Positions 1 to 11,047 of a stretch of 64,000 bases of DNA are shown piece by piece (positions within the stretch are counted from its first letter, which is position 1; every line of letters starts with the position of its first letter). The stretch is from assembly GCF_000715075.1 (NCBI RefSeq), contig NC_134088.1:2480001-2544000 (forward strand), given 5' to 3'. The notes beneath the pieces were generated by a model. The model did not search any database. It saw only the letters and a list, made by a program, of their open reading frames with translations, and was not told the origin of the DNA. A program made the position numbers and the translations under genes. Source of the stretch: Nicotiana tabacum. Taxonomy: Eukaryota > Streptophyta > Magnoliopsida > Solanales > Solanaceae.

Positions 1-139
1 ATCTGGTCGTGTACAATTCATGATGTACATTAAGCAACCCAACACACGAGCATAATCCAATTGTTATATGTTTTGGCCTTTGTTCTTTGCTAATGCAAGA
101 TTCACGTCAATTGGAGTCTTTGCAACTTTAAAACCCAAG

Positions 140-470
140 TGCCTGAATTTTTCAATTTCGGAATTCGATTTCGGGCTTGGGACCTCGGAATTCGATTTCG
201 GGCATATGCCCAAGTCCCATATTTTTCTACGGACCCTCCGGGACCGTCAAATTACGGGTCCGGGTCCGTTTATCCAAAACGCTGACCGAAGTCAAATTAG
301 CTCATTTTATAATCAAAACTTATCATTTTTCACAGATTATCTTGTTTAAGCTTTCCGGCTACGCGCCCGGACTGTGCACGTAAATCGAGGTGACTCTAAA
401 TGAGATTTTCAAGGCCTCAGAATACATAAGTTTTATTTTAAAACAAGTGATAACATTTTGGGTCATCACA
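140..470 (-). repeat. LTR end fragment, Tekay-like family
   Basis: The right end reads GGGTCATCACA, which on the minus strand is the LTR start TGTGATGACCC. The stretch with CTTGGGACCTCGGAATTCG, GGGCATATGCCCAAGTCCC and CGGGACCGTC is shared with the LTRs ending at 19260, 29016 and 40743. Only the first ~330 bp of the LTR (minus orientation) are present. The left limit is uncertain, and bases 1-139 hold nothing I recognise. Confidence 0.7.
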
Positions 471-1770
471 ATAACAAAAGAAAAAAAATCTATTGATTGG
501 AGAGAAAATAAAGAAAAATTGTCAATTACCAAAACAAAAAAAGGAAAATCAAAAGTTTAATAAGAGGAAAGAAAAAGTAGAGTTTCTTTTATTATTACAT
601 ATCGTTTAATAGTTAATTTAATTTGAATATTTTACTCATCAATTTGCTCTAAAAAATGCTCCAGGTAAAATGGCTTAGATTTCGATTAGAGTTTTCTATT
701 AATATTTTACTTTAGTTCTTTTAATTTTAGGATAATATAAGGCAGATGAAATTATCTTCTACTACTTTTAGAATATTAACCGCTTCTAGAAACTTATTGT
801 AGCAGATATATTTGGTTGAATTTCTCAAATAGTAATTCTATTATATATATTCTTATAAATAAATTTATATGCTTTTGAGTAAATGATTTTTAGGTGGATA
901 TTTAGTTTTATTTCTTTTATCTGAAATTTAATTTTTATACATGTAATATAAGATCTACAAAAGAAAAACAAAGTTAATCAAAGTAGAAAAACGAATTAAT
1001 CAAAGTAGGAAAAAAATATAAAAACAAAGAATGCCAAATTTGCATGTTCAAAGAGAATTGAACTAAAATAATTCATGTTGTAATTTTGATTTTCTTTATT
1101 TTATTTGAACCCTAATTTGTATACACGTGATGTAAGATGTGATTTTTTTTTTATCCCAAAATTCTCAAAGTTTTTTTAAAATAATTAAAGTACAAAAAAA
1201 TAAAAGAACAAACAATGCCAAATTTCCGTGTTAAGATAGAATCGAACAAAAAACATTCATGTTGTAGTTTTGAATTTCACTCTTCTATTGTTCTTTATTA
1301 CACTAAAAAAAGATAGAATTTTATCACAATATTGTAATACCAATAAAATCTTTTTCTGTCTTCTAGCTACTACTAATAGAAGTGCATGATAAATATATTT
1401 TAAATTCTTTACATTCCATTCACCAAAAAATTTTACTATAACTACGCATTACTCACTTTTTTTTATAGAGACAAAAGCTTCGCTCACTAAATAAAAAATC
1501 AAGTAAGAGAAAGATATGGGAAAGGAAAAAGAAAAAGAGGAAAATAAGAAACTATTTAATATTCCTTTCTATTTCTTGTGAAATTAGACCTGAGTGAAGC
1601 CTATTTTCTATTTCCTTACAAGAAAATTCAGCTCAACCGAAATTCCCCTCAAAATACTAATTTTGAAACAACTCTAATAATATCTTTAAAAATTAAACAA
1701 TCCAAATCCAATAAAATTAACCTTCAATGACAACCAACTTTATATTTATATATAGATTTATATATAGATT
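471..1770. other. AT-rich intergenic DNA, nothing recognised
   Basis: Strongly AT-rich with many homopolymer runs. No open frame with protein-like composition, no RNA gene and no clear repeat boundary were seen. Confidence 0.6.
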
Positions 1771-1920
1771 GATAGGACTGCTCTTCCCTTAATCAGAAGT
1801 CTCGGGTTCGAGCATTGGGTATGAAAAAAATCCTTGAAGGGAGTGCTACCCCTCGAATGGGACCGTACGAATTCAGATATAGTCGAGCTCCATTGCAGAG
1901 CACTGGGTGGGAAACCAAAA
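1771..1920 (+). mobile_element. tRNA-derived SINE (Solanaceae type)
   Basis: A B-box-like GGTTCGAGC lies at 1805-1813. It is followed by a GGGAGTGCTACCCCTCGAATG block, a block ending in AGTCGAGCTCCATTG, and the terminal GGGTGGGAAACCAAAA. This order matches, as I remember it, the body of a tRNA-derived SINE family common in tobacco and related species. The A box is degraded. Flanks are (TATATAGA)-like on both sides, so the target duplication cannot be fixed by eye. Transcription would be by RNA polymerase III, with mobility supplied by a LINE. Confidence 0.65.
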
Positions 1921-2339
1921 CAAATCTATATCTATATATAAAGGTGGGGATGGAAGAGGTAATTTGACATCTCTCTAAAGCTAGGATTCTTATTTATCTT
2001 TTTTCTTGAATTTTTGGGTTTTCCCCCGACTTTTTGGTTATTTAAATTAAAAATATTAATTAACAAGTCCACAAATCACCTCCTTAAAGCAACAATGCAA
2101 CGTTTCATGTCCAAAAGTCGCACCATTTAAGAACCGATAAAACCGTTCGTTTGATTTCCCTCAAATCGGCAGCAGTTTTAGCAACAATACTAATTTATTT
2201 TACTGCATTTATCATGTCACTATCTTTTCTGTTACTTTTTCCTTTTGATGCCTTTTTGTATTCCATGCTCAAAGGGGTCGGTAAATAAATTTGGCTATAT
2301 TTGGCCAATCTGAGTATTGTATTCCGTGCATTTGTAAAT
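1921..2339. other. AT-rich flank of the Tat element
   Basis: No gene or repeat recognised. The last bases (GTAAAT) directly precede the LTR start TGATTTCC. They are not repeated after the 3' LTR at 14927, so no target duplication is visible for the downstream element. Confidence 0.5.
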
Positions 2340-3332
2340 TGATTTCCAAGTTCTCGCCTCTATAGGCGCAATCTTCAAAATTAAATCTACCTAACCACGA
2401 AAGTTAGGAACATGTTCCACATCTCCCATGGTTGCTACAAAAAGCCAAAAAGAGACGAGATTAGAAAAGAAATCAAAATTCTTAAAAAATAGATACGGTA
2501 AGAAAAAGAAAAACTTACGTGCAAAATTCCACTTCTCAGGGAAGGGAATGTTTGTTTCACCCAACAAATCCACCGTACGTACATCAACGTAACGACAATA
2601 ATAGCCTCGATCCTTGTCATCTTCGGGGTTTACCAAAACCTTCTTGCTTCTTGCAGTCAAGGTAAAAACTCCATGGCGGAATAATTTGGGGTGGTATAGG
2701 TAAATAAGATGGGAAAAGGTAAAATTAACATTGACTTTGGTAGACAAATACCTTAAGCAAGCCACAGCTCTCCAAACAAGAGGACCTACTTGTGCTAAGC
2801 AAATTTTGAAAAAGCGGCAAAATTCAAGTATAACTAGGTCAATGGCAGGATTAAATCCCAAAGTAAAGGGATAAGTATAAACGAAAGAGAATCCAATTCT
2901 GAAAGAAGAAATTCTCTGGTTTGGGGCAGGAATCATCATACGAAGATTATCTCTCCAATTACAATCTTTCCTAACAGTGGGAATCACAAGTTCAGTTATT
3001 AAAGAATGATATGTGTCAGCTTTTTCTAAATTTTTAACTTGTTCCTGGAGAGATCTTCTATCATTCCCAAAAGATAAATTATTGGGTACGATTTCTTCAA
3101 CTAAAGGTTCCTGAGTAGGTTCAGAAAGTTCTTTACCTTTAGAAGAAGGGGTCTTTGGGATAGAACTCCTAATACCAGAAGAAGAAGAAGCAGAACCAGA
3201 TGAACCACCACGAGTGGATCCTAGGATCAAGCTCCGAAGCCTACCTCCTCTGCCTCTCCTATGTCTTACGGGGGCATTGGGGAAGTGATCTAGAATTGGA
3301 ACTTTTCTAGGGTTAGGGTTTGGAGATGACAT
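2340..3332 (-). pseudogene. Antisense gene, 5'-LTR copy (exon 1 and part of exon 2)
   Basis: Exon 1 runs 3332 to 2519 (814 nt, fully open) and starts at the ATG encoding MSSPNPNPRK. A donor GTAAGTTT follows at 2518-2511. An acceptor TTTTTGTAG ends at 2436, and exon 2 starts at 2435 and is cut by the LTR edge. The protein has a basic stretch (RHRRGRGGRLRS, residues ~23-34) and a Ser/Lys-rich linker. From about residue 105 it carries a domain that resembles the plant 'putative gypsy type transposon' family (Transposase_28). The copy cannot encode the full protein, because exons 3 and 4 exist only beside the 3' LTR. Its reading frame is nevertheless cleaner than the 3' copy, which has compensating indels. 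Confidence 0.7.
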
Positions 3333-4113
3333 TGTTGAAGAAGGATGAACTAAAGGGGAGAAAAAGCAAAAGTGAATAATAAATTGCTTGTTGAAGATCT
3401 ATGAAGAAGAAGACAAAAGAAAGAGGGTTAAATATGTTTATAATGACAACCGTCAAACTTAGAAGTGTAATGATGGAAAGCCTATAATAAAGGCAACTAT
3501 CACTTCGTGAATAGTGGGAATAAAGAAGCCTTGAAAAAAGGGCGCAGAATTGCAGAACCAATCAGAAAGTGACACGTGTGTAGAGCATTAAATAAAAGGT
3601 GACACGTATGCAAATCATTAATTAGAAGAGACAATTGAAGCGTCAGTACTGCCATAGAATTAATTACGACAAAAATTCCCTTTTTATGAAGATCCACTTC
3701 CCAGATATTTAATTGATAAATAAATGAAAAGTGGAGGGACTATCTGTATTGGGAAAAAACTGAATTTACATTAAAAGTGATGTGGCATGACACGAGGAAT
3801 GGTCAAAACATGATGATCAGTTAAGAGGCACGAGTGACAACAGATACGGGGAAAGGAAAGCTAAATAGGCACGAGAGGCAATTCGAATAATACAAGCTTC
3901 GTACCTATTTAGGTCATTTAAAGCCAAGAGATCAGAAGGCATTGAAGACATGGATATGATGACGAAAAGGAGTCCAAATTCAATATTAAATACCCAATAC
4001 GTTAGAGAATTGGTATTAAATAGGAATGATTGTGTAACGTCTTATTTAATGTCATTTATTGCTCATAATTGTCTCATTAAGACTAAGGTATTACTCCTTT
4101 ACTTAGAATCAAC

Positions 4114-4120
4114 TATAAAA
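4114..4120 (+). promoter_or_regulatory. TATA box of the Tat 5' LTR
   Basis: TATAAAA in the context CTATAAAAGGAGG, ~190 bp before the LTR end. The same box is at 14735-14741 in the 3' LTR. It is the likely start of genomic RNA about 30 bp downstream and sets U3 as 2340-~4145. Confidence 0.6.
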
Positions 4121-4306
4121 GGAGGAGGTCTCGTCATTTGTAAGGACAAAGAATATCATCAACAATACATTGGAATACAAACCTATTTACTGCTTATTTG
4201 TTACTCTCAAAAAGTCTATTATTTCTTTTTCGTCTCCTGATTATCAGTAGCCTGAATTTCTATTTGTCTTTAGCTTTGACCAAAGAATCATATTTTTGGT
4301 TAAATA

Positions 4307-4325
4307 AATTGGTTTCGTTATCAGA
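4307..4325 (+). other. Probable primer binding site, eroded
   Basis: TTGGTTTCGTTATCAG follows the LTR end directly. The TGG at 4310-4312 would pair with a tRNA CCA tail. The rest looks mutated at former CpG positions, so I do not name the tRNA. Confidence 0.35.
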
Positions 4326-4374
4326 AATCTGATAATCTTTTCTTTGAAGCTACGTTTTATTTGTCTTTATCAAC

Positions 4375-5850
4375 ATGTCAAACAACAACAATAATAACAA
4401 TGATAACACATTGTGAAACCATGAAAATCAAATCCATCAAAATCAAGGAGACCTACCGAACATTGACGTGGTTCCCTCCCCTCCAGATTTACCACGTCAA
4501 TCTCGTGAAGGCACTCCTGCTCCTGAATCCCGTGCTGATCAACAAAACAATCTGAACATTTTGAAGGAGGTGCAAATGAAGCTTTACAAAAGCTAATTGA
4601 TGCACAGGTCGGCAAAGCTCTTCAGGCTCTAGTTAGTCGATTGCCTGCTGCACCACCCACACCAACTCCTAATAATAATACATGGGAGAATCCTCATTTT
4701 TGTCTTGTTAATTCCGGAAATGGAGGAACCACCAGTGACCCACAGGAAAGGGGACCAGGTAATTCAAATAATTCCTATTTGCAAAATTTAGTACTAACCT
4801 TGCAGAAACAGATTAAGGAACAAAATGAGCGTATTAAGCAAATCCCTGGAGTTTCGCCTATAATAAAAGGAGTAGACATGGATAAATACTCAAAACAACC
4901 TTGGAAGCCAAGTGCTGCTCCCCTTCCAATTCCGAAAAAGTTCAAAATGCCTGACATCTTGAAATATGATGGTACTACAGACCCACGTGACCACGTGACT
5001 GCATTTACAACAGGTGTGAAAGGCAACGACTTGACCAAACAAGAAATTGAATCAGCACTGGTCAAGAAATTTGGAGAAACACTCACCAATGGTGCATTAA
5101 CCTGGTATTCTCTTTTATCTGAAAATTCTATAAATTCTTTTGTTGAGCTTGCAGATTCTTTAATTAAAGCACACTCGGGAGCTCAAAAGGTTGAGAAAAG
5201 AATGGAAGATATTTTCAAAATCAAACAAGGGGATTCAGAGTTGCTCAGAGACTTTGTTGATAGATTCCAGCGTGAAAGAATGACTCTACCCCGTGTACCT
5301 GACAACTGGGCTGCAATAGCTTTTGCAAGTAATTTAAATGATAAAAGTTCTGAAGCCACGAGAAGACTCAAAGAAAGCCTTCGAGAATTCCCTGTAACCA
5401 CGTGGAATGATGTTTACAACAGGTATAGTACGAAGCTGCGAATTGAAGAAGATACCGTACCTAGGTTTCATCATGTAGAAAGGGGTGGTTCCAGAAGATC
5501 AAAAACCGAAAAAAGATCAGGTAAAAATAGGTACGATCCATATATGGGACCTGCAGGAAAAGACTGACAGTCAAAACAATATAGCCAGCAATATGATCAA
5601 AAATCGAGGAACAGGTAATCTGGTTCTTCATCAAGATTCAGAAATGATCGGAACAGACAAGAGTCACGAGATGATGACAAAAGTTTAAAGGTAAGGTTTG
5701 ACGGATATAACATTAATGTCACTACCTCCGAGCTTGTGGCTGTTTTGAGAAGCATGAGAGATAAGGTACGATGGCCAAAAGAGATGCGGTCAAATCCAAA
5801 TAGACGCAATCCAGATCATTGGTGCTAATTCCACAATGATCACGGGCACA
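4375..5850 (+). pseudogene. gag: Tat gag (nucleocapsid polyprotein), degenerate
   Basis: The start is probably the ATG at 4375 (MSNNNNNN), followed by a TGA after 12 codons and a frameshift near 4560. The long open part runs 4641-5567. It shows the retrotransposon gag core: FKMPDILKYDGTTDPRDHV, then LTWYSLLSENSINSF and FVDRFQRERM. Reading through TGA 5565, TAA 5613 and TAA 5826 in the same frame reaches an HWC-FHNDHGHKTSEC element, a CCHC-like knuckle with its first part damaged. The product would form the virus-like particle. The frame continues into protease, as expected for a gag-pro-pol fusion in this lineage. At least four disabling changes. Confidence 0.85.
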
Positions 5851-5870
5851 AAACTTCAGAATGTAGATTC

Positions 5871-6599
5871 TTGCAGAGTGAAGTGGATCATCTATTGAAG
5901 CAAGGGTACCTCACTGAGTTATTTAGTGAAAAAGGTAAACAAGCCTATATGAAAAATAGGCAAGAGCTACCAAAGCCTCCTTCACCCAAGAGAACAGTGA
6001 ATGTGATAAGTGGGGGAGAAGATATTCACGGCATAACCTACACAGCTTCCAACAAGGTTTCTAAAGTAACAATTACACACGGGAAACAGGTACGACAGGT
6101 TTTAGAAAATGAAAGTATTTCATTCGATGATGCAGATACCGAAGGAGTGATAACCCCACATAATGACGCACTGGTAATATCTTTACTTGTACATGATACT
6201 AATGTAAAACGAGTTTTGATTGATCCAGGGAGTTCCGTAAATATTATACTACTAAGGGTATTACGTGAAATGCAAGCTGAAGACAAAATGATACCCAAGG
6301 CGCATACCTTGTCAGGCTTCGACAATTCAAGTGTGGTAACAAAAGGAGAGGTAATTCTAACAACTTTTGCTGCAGGTGTTGTTAAAGAAACTAAATTTCA
6401 GGTAGTTGATATGGAAATGGCCTACAATATGATCATGGGGAGGCCTTGGATCCATGATATGGATGCTGTTCCATCAACTCTACATCAAGTTATTAAATTT
6501 CCATCATCGTGGGGGATTTGTCAAATTCGAGGGGATCAGCAAATAGCCAAGAGTATCAACGCTGTAACAGATACGAGCACCGTAAACAAAGAAAAATAG
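5871..6599 (+). pseudogene. Tat retropepsin-type aspartic protease
   Basis: In the gag frame. The active-site motif is LIDPGSSVNI near residue 120 of the open stretch, with the expected hydrophobic flank (VKRVL). It is followed by the flap-side TLSGFDNSSVVTKGEV and the C-terminal MAYNMIMGRPWIH motif (usual form YN-ILGRP-LH). The enzyme would cleave the gag-pol polyprotein inside the particle. The frame ends at a TAG at 6597. The linker to RT (6600-6970) is recognisable in the same frame but has three or more stops. Confidence 0.82.
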
Positions 6600-6689
6600 C
6601 AATTACAGGAAACAGTTGAAGGTGTCAGTAATCAAACCTCAACTAAGCGAGAGAAAACAGATTTAGACTCGAGCTGATACAATTCAAGA

Positions 6690-8116
6690 ACCTGGGGAGA
6701 ATGAAAATATCAAAACAACCATCGAAGAACTCGAGGCTGTGATATTATTTGAGCAGTGGCCTGAACGAAAAGTTTATGTTGGAGATAATTTAAACTCAAA
6801 CATGCGAAGTATGTTAATTGAATATCTAAAATCTAACGTTGACTGTTTTGCTTGGTCCCATGCTACATGACAGGGATACCATCGGATGTAATGACTCACA
6901 AATTAAACGAAGACCCATCCTTTACACCAATAAAGCAAAAGAAAAGAAAACAAGGGGCTTTCAAAAATTAGGTGATTCAAGATGAGGTCCAAAAGCTATT
7001 AAAAATTGGGTCAATCCACGAGGTAAAGTACCCTAATTGGTTAGCCAACACAGTTGTTGTACCTAAGAAAAATGGTAAGTGGCGAGTCTGTGTAGATTAT
7101 ACAGATCTTAATAAAGCTTGTCCAAAGGATTCTTTTCCTTTACCACATATAGATCAATTAATTGATGCAACTGCAGGCCATGAACTTTTAAGTTTTTTAG
7201 ATGCATATTCAGGGTACAACCAAATTAAAATGGACCCTAGTGATGAAGAAAAAACTTCTTTCATCACAGACAGGGGGACTTACTGTTATAAAGTAATGCC
7301 CTTTGGTCTCAAAAATGCTGGGGCAACCTATCAAAGGTTGGTCACCAAAATGTTCCAAGAACATTTAGGAAAGATAATGGAGGTATATATAGACGATATG
7401 CTCGTCAAAACCTAGCAGTCTCATGATCATATTTCTCATCTATCTGTTACATTTGAAATTTTGCGAAAGTTTAATATGAAACTCAACCCAAAAAATGTGC
7501 ATTTGGAGTTGCATCAGGTAAGTTTTTGGGTTTTCTTATTTCTAACCGTGGTATTGAGGTAAATCCTTCTCAGATCAAAGCAATAGAAGAAATCCCTAAT
7601 ATCCTTACTAATAAAAAGGAAGTTCAAAGATTAACGAGAAGAATTGCAGCTTTGGGGAGATTTATTTCCAAATTTTCAGAAAAGTATTTTAAGTTTTTCT
7701 CTGCACTCAAAAAGCAAGATCATTTTGAATGTAATGAAGATTGTCAACAAGCCCTTAGAAATTTGAAAGCTTATTTGTCAAAACCACCGTTATTGGCAAA
7801 ACCAAAGGTGGGAGAAAAACTTCTCATCTATCTGGCTGTGTCTGAAGTTGCGGTAAGTGATGTTTTAGTCCGTGAGGACCAAGGTAAACAATCTCCTATT
7901 TATTATGTAAGTAAGTCCTTACTAGATGCTGAAACACGATACCCACAACTAGAAAAGTTAACATTAGCTTTGATCATGACATCTAGAAAATTAAGACCTT
8001 ATTTTCAATGCCATCTCATTGTTGTAGTTACTGCTTTTCCGCTTCGAAATATTTTGCATAAACATGAACTGTCAGGAAGATTAGCAAAATGGACTATAGA
8101 ACTAAGTGAAGATTAG
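6690..8116 (+). pseudogene. pol: Tat reverse transcriptase and first RNase H
   Basis: The pre-RT linker VILFEQWPERKVYVGDNL is followed by the RT blocks VVVPKKNGKWRVCVDYTDLN, LDAYSGYNQI, VMPFGLKNAGATYQ and the catalytic YIDDML at about 7393-7410. A TAG ends the frame at 7413. A frameshift near 7490 restores homology (FLGFLISNRGIEVNPSQIKAI, thumb/connection). RNase H-like sequence follows (LLIYLAVSEVAVSDVLVRED, SPIYYVSKSLLDAETRYPQLEK). The first RNase H has lost catalytic acidic residues, which is usual in Tat elements that carry a second RNase H. Confidence 0.85.
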
Positions 8117-8157
8117 CAAAATGGACTAGCTGATTTCGTGGCTGATTTTAGTCAGGG

Positions 8158-8600
8158 ATGCATTTAGAAGCAGAAAAAGAATTACAAGTTTTTAATGGTG
8201 CAAACTCGGGGACTTGGGTTTTATTCACTGATGGTTCATCTAATATAAAAGGAGCAGGTCTGGGTATAGTTCTCATACCACCTACGGGTGAAACTATTAA
8301 GCAAGCTATAAAATGTCATTCTATAACTAACAATAAAGCAGAGTACGAGGCTGTAATTGCAGGTTTAGAATTGGCAAGAGAACTCAACATAACACAAATT
8401 ATAATCAAGAGTGATTCTCAACTCGTGGTCAATCAAATGCTGGGGACTTATACAGCCAGGGAAACTTGAATGCAAGAATATCTCGAAAGGGTACGGGAAC
8501 TAATAAAGCAATTCCAAACTTGGAAGGTAATACAGAACCCAAGAGATGAGAATGTGGAGGCAGATGCTTTAGCTAATCTCGCATCTGCAGCTAACGTAGC
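8158..8600 (+). pseudogene. Second (archaeal-type) RNase H of the Tat element
   Basis: LFTDGSSNIKGAGLGIVLI carries the first catalytic Asp. NNKAEYEAVIAGLELA carries the Glu. IIIKSDSQLVVNQM carries the second Asp, and the final Asp is in NVEADALANLAS after 8550. A TGA at 8467 (context YTARET*MQEYLERV) breaks the frame once. This extra RNase H, located between the ordinary RNase H and integrase, is diagnostic of the Tat lineage. It would degrade the RNA strand of the RNA/DNA hybrid and release the polypurine primer. Confidence 0.82.
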
Positions 8601-9927
8601 AAATGACGCAAATGCTTCAGTCATACATTTATTTCATTCAGTTCTCGAACCTGATAAGAATGATGTAAATTTTAATCATTTAACATGGGATTGGAGAAAT
8701 GAAATTATTGCTTTTTTACAACACAAAACCGTGCCTAATGACAAAGTAAAGGCTCACGCGCTTCGCAAAAAAGTCGCTCGATATTGTTTATATCAAGGAA
8801 ATCTTTATCGAAAGATGTTTGGTAAACCACTAGCAAGGTGTTTCGGACCCTCTCAAACAGAATATGTGATGAGGGAAGTGCACGAAGGACATTGTGGAAA
8901 TCACGCAGGGGGAAGGTCACTGGTAAGAACATTGATTTGAGCAGGATATTATTGGCCTAAGATGGAAGAGGAGGCAAACCGTTTCGTGTCCAAATGTGAT
9001 AAATGTCAAAGATACGACAATAATATGCACAGACCAGCTGAGTTACTACACCCTGTTATAGCCCCGTGGGCCTTTATAAAATGGGGAATGGATATCGTAG
9101 GTCCACTATCACAAGCAAAGGGTCAGGTAAAGTTTCTACTTGTACTCACAGATTATTTCACTAAATGGGTAGAAGTAGGAGCATTTAAACAGGTACGAGA
9201 GAAGGAAGTTAAAGACTTCATATGGCGAAATATAGTATGCCGCTTTGGAGCACCAAAGGAGATCGTTTCTGACAATGGACCACAATTCATAGGATCTTAA
9301 ATCACAGAATTTCTTCAAAGTTGGCAGATTAAAAGGATAACATCTACGCCATACCATCTAGTGGGTAATGGACAAGCGGAATCCACAAACAAAGTCATTA
9401 TCAACAACTTGAAGAAGAGGATACAGGATTCAAAAGGTAATTGGCCTGAGATATTACCTGGAGTACTATGGGCTTATCGTACAATGACAAAAACAAGCAC
9501 TGGAGAAACACCATTTTCAATGGTTTATGGTGCGGAAGCCTTAATTCCAGTTGAAATAGGTGAACCGAGCACACGGTATGTTCAGGCAACGGAGGAATCT
9601 AATGATGAAGAGATGCGGGTCAACCTTGATTTGCTTGAAGGAAGAAGAGAAGCTGCATTGATAAGAATGGCAGCACAAAAGCAAGTAATTGAACGATATT
9701 ACAATAGGAAAGCACGCCTAAGATTTTTCAAAATTGGGGACTTCGTGCTTAAAAAGGTGTTCCAATCTGCAAAGGCTGCTAATTTAGGAAAGCTAAGTCC
9801 AATGTGGGAAGGACTATACAGAGTTCGTGACATTGCGGGAAAAGGAGCATACGAGTTGGAGACAATGGACGGCAAAGTTTTACCCTCACATTGGAATGCC
9901 ATCCATTTAAAGAGATATTACTTCTGA
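8601..9927 (+). pseudogene. Tat integrase, degenerate
   Basis: The HHCC zinc module spans VHEGHCGNHAGGRS (8878-8920) to CDKCQRYDNN (~8995). Catalytic core: WGMDIVGPLSQAKGQ (first Asp), VSDNGPQFIGS (second Asp), GNGQAESTNKV (Glu). The C-terminal region runs YRTMTKTSTGETPFSMVYG to LKRYYF at 9927, including a GDFVLKKVFQS beta domain. Stops at 8938 and 9298 break it. No chromodomain follows, in line with Tat rather than chromoviral ancestry. Confidence 0.86.
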
Positions 9928-11047
9928 GAAAGTACCCACGGTCAGGTATCACCATGTTAAAATTTTTCTTTTGAATTATTAAAGTTTTACTAACGATTTT
10001 AGATGCTAGGCAAAAACCCTAACTCGTGCCAAATGATAAGTCACGACCTGCAAGGCAAAATGGAGTATTCTAAAATTCCCAGCCCAGGGTTACAATTAAT
10101 CTGATGGAAATACACATGAGTTAGGCAGTCTTCATCTATAATCGCACCTCCGAGTCCCGTATATTTTTCTGTTTCAGGAAAAGGACCAAATTGAAAGAAA
10201 TAAACAAGTGCTTGAGGCTTCATACTTCACCGCTCAAATACTTGGGGGACTACATATTATACACAGATATGTGTAGAAAAACAGATACGAATATCGAACA
10301 AAAGTCGGCCACAAAAAGACAAGTGTTGAGAAAAAGTTACGAAGTCTTCAGCATTCATCATCGTGTTCAACAAACACAAGACATTCATCATAATGTTTTT
10401 CCCATGAGAACAACAGAGTCATCTCTTAAACTCATAAACGAAATCACCTCTCAAACCCTTCCTAATATATAAAGATAGGGTCATGACTATGTACTGAAAC
10501 AGGTTATGAAGAAAAATCTTGTTTATTTTATATTATGTAAAAATCTGTTACAAGAAAAACAGTTACGAGAAAGTTATAGATGTATTTTAATACATGTAAT
10601 AGTCAAAATACTTGTTAAAGTTCATGAATAAAAACTTGTCAAAGTTATTTCATACAAAACATGTGTATTCCTATTTCTTTCATCGTATTATAACACCATT
10701 ATGAAGTTGAGACGTCTTCTTCATTAAGTGTCGATAAAATAAAAGGGCCCTCTTTTATAAGCCTCATGTTGATAATCCATGAGAAGAATCATAAAGCATT
10801 TTCAAAGGATAAAAATGATAAGCTATTCTATAAGTCCTAGATAAATAGGCAAGAATAGAATATACAGAAGTACCGATAAGACTTCTTAATATAAAAGACT
10901 AAGTACAAACTTAGTCAGCAAAATATTTGTTTTTCTTACAAATGCCCCATTATGATAACTGGGGACTTCATCAAAAAATCCCTTAAAGTTGCCAAGGGAT
11001 AACACCACCAATTAATAAAAAAAAAAACAGTAAAGTTTGAAATACAT
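9928..11047. other. 3' spacer of the Tat element
   Basis: Non-coding spacer between integrase and the tail of the antisense gene. It includes an internal AT-rich block and TTTTATAAGCCTCATG-like sequence. Short open frames here lack protein-like composition. Confidence 0.55.

Larger units (their letters stand above)
2340..4306 (+). repeat. 5' LTR of the Tat element
   Basis: Starts TGATTTCCAAG and ends TTAAATA, where the 3' LTR has TTAAACA. It aligns by eye along its whole length with 12962-14926. The sense TATA box is at 4114-4120, so almost all of the LTR is U3. On the minus strand the first ~990 bp contain exon 1, an intron and most of exon 2 of the antisense gene. Confidence 0.85.

Noticed and set aside
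1804..1830. GGTTCGAGC as part of a tRNA gene
   Set aside because: No acceptor stem, anticodon arm or A box. It belongs to the SINE body.
3313..3697. Minus-strand frames of 82 and 65 codons upstream of exon 1
   Set aside because: Present also at 13935-14319 simply because the LTR is duplicated. Composition is not protein-like and no splice link to exon 1 is evident.
10191..10472. 93-codon plus-strand frame in the Tat 3' spacer
   Set aside because: No recognisable motif, no conserved neighbour and composition like non-coding DNA.
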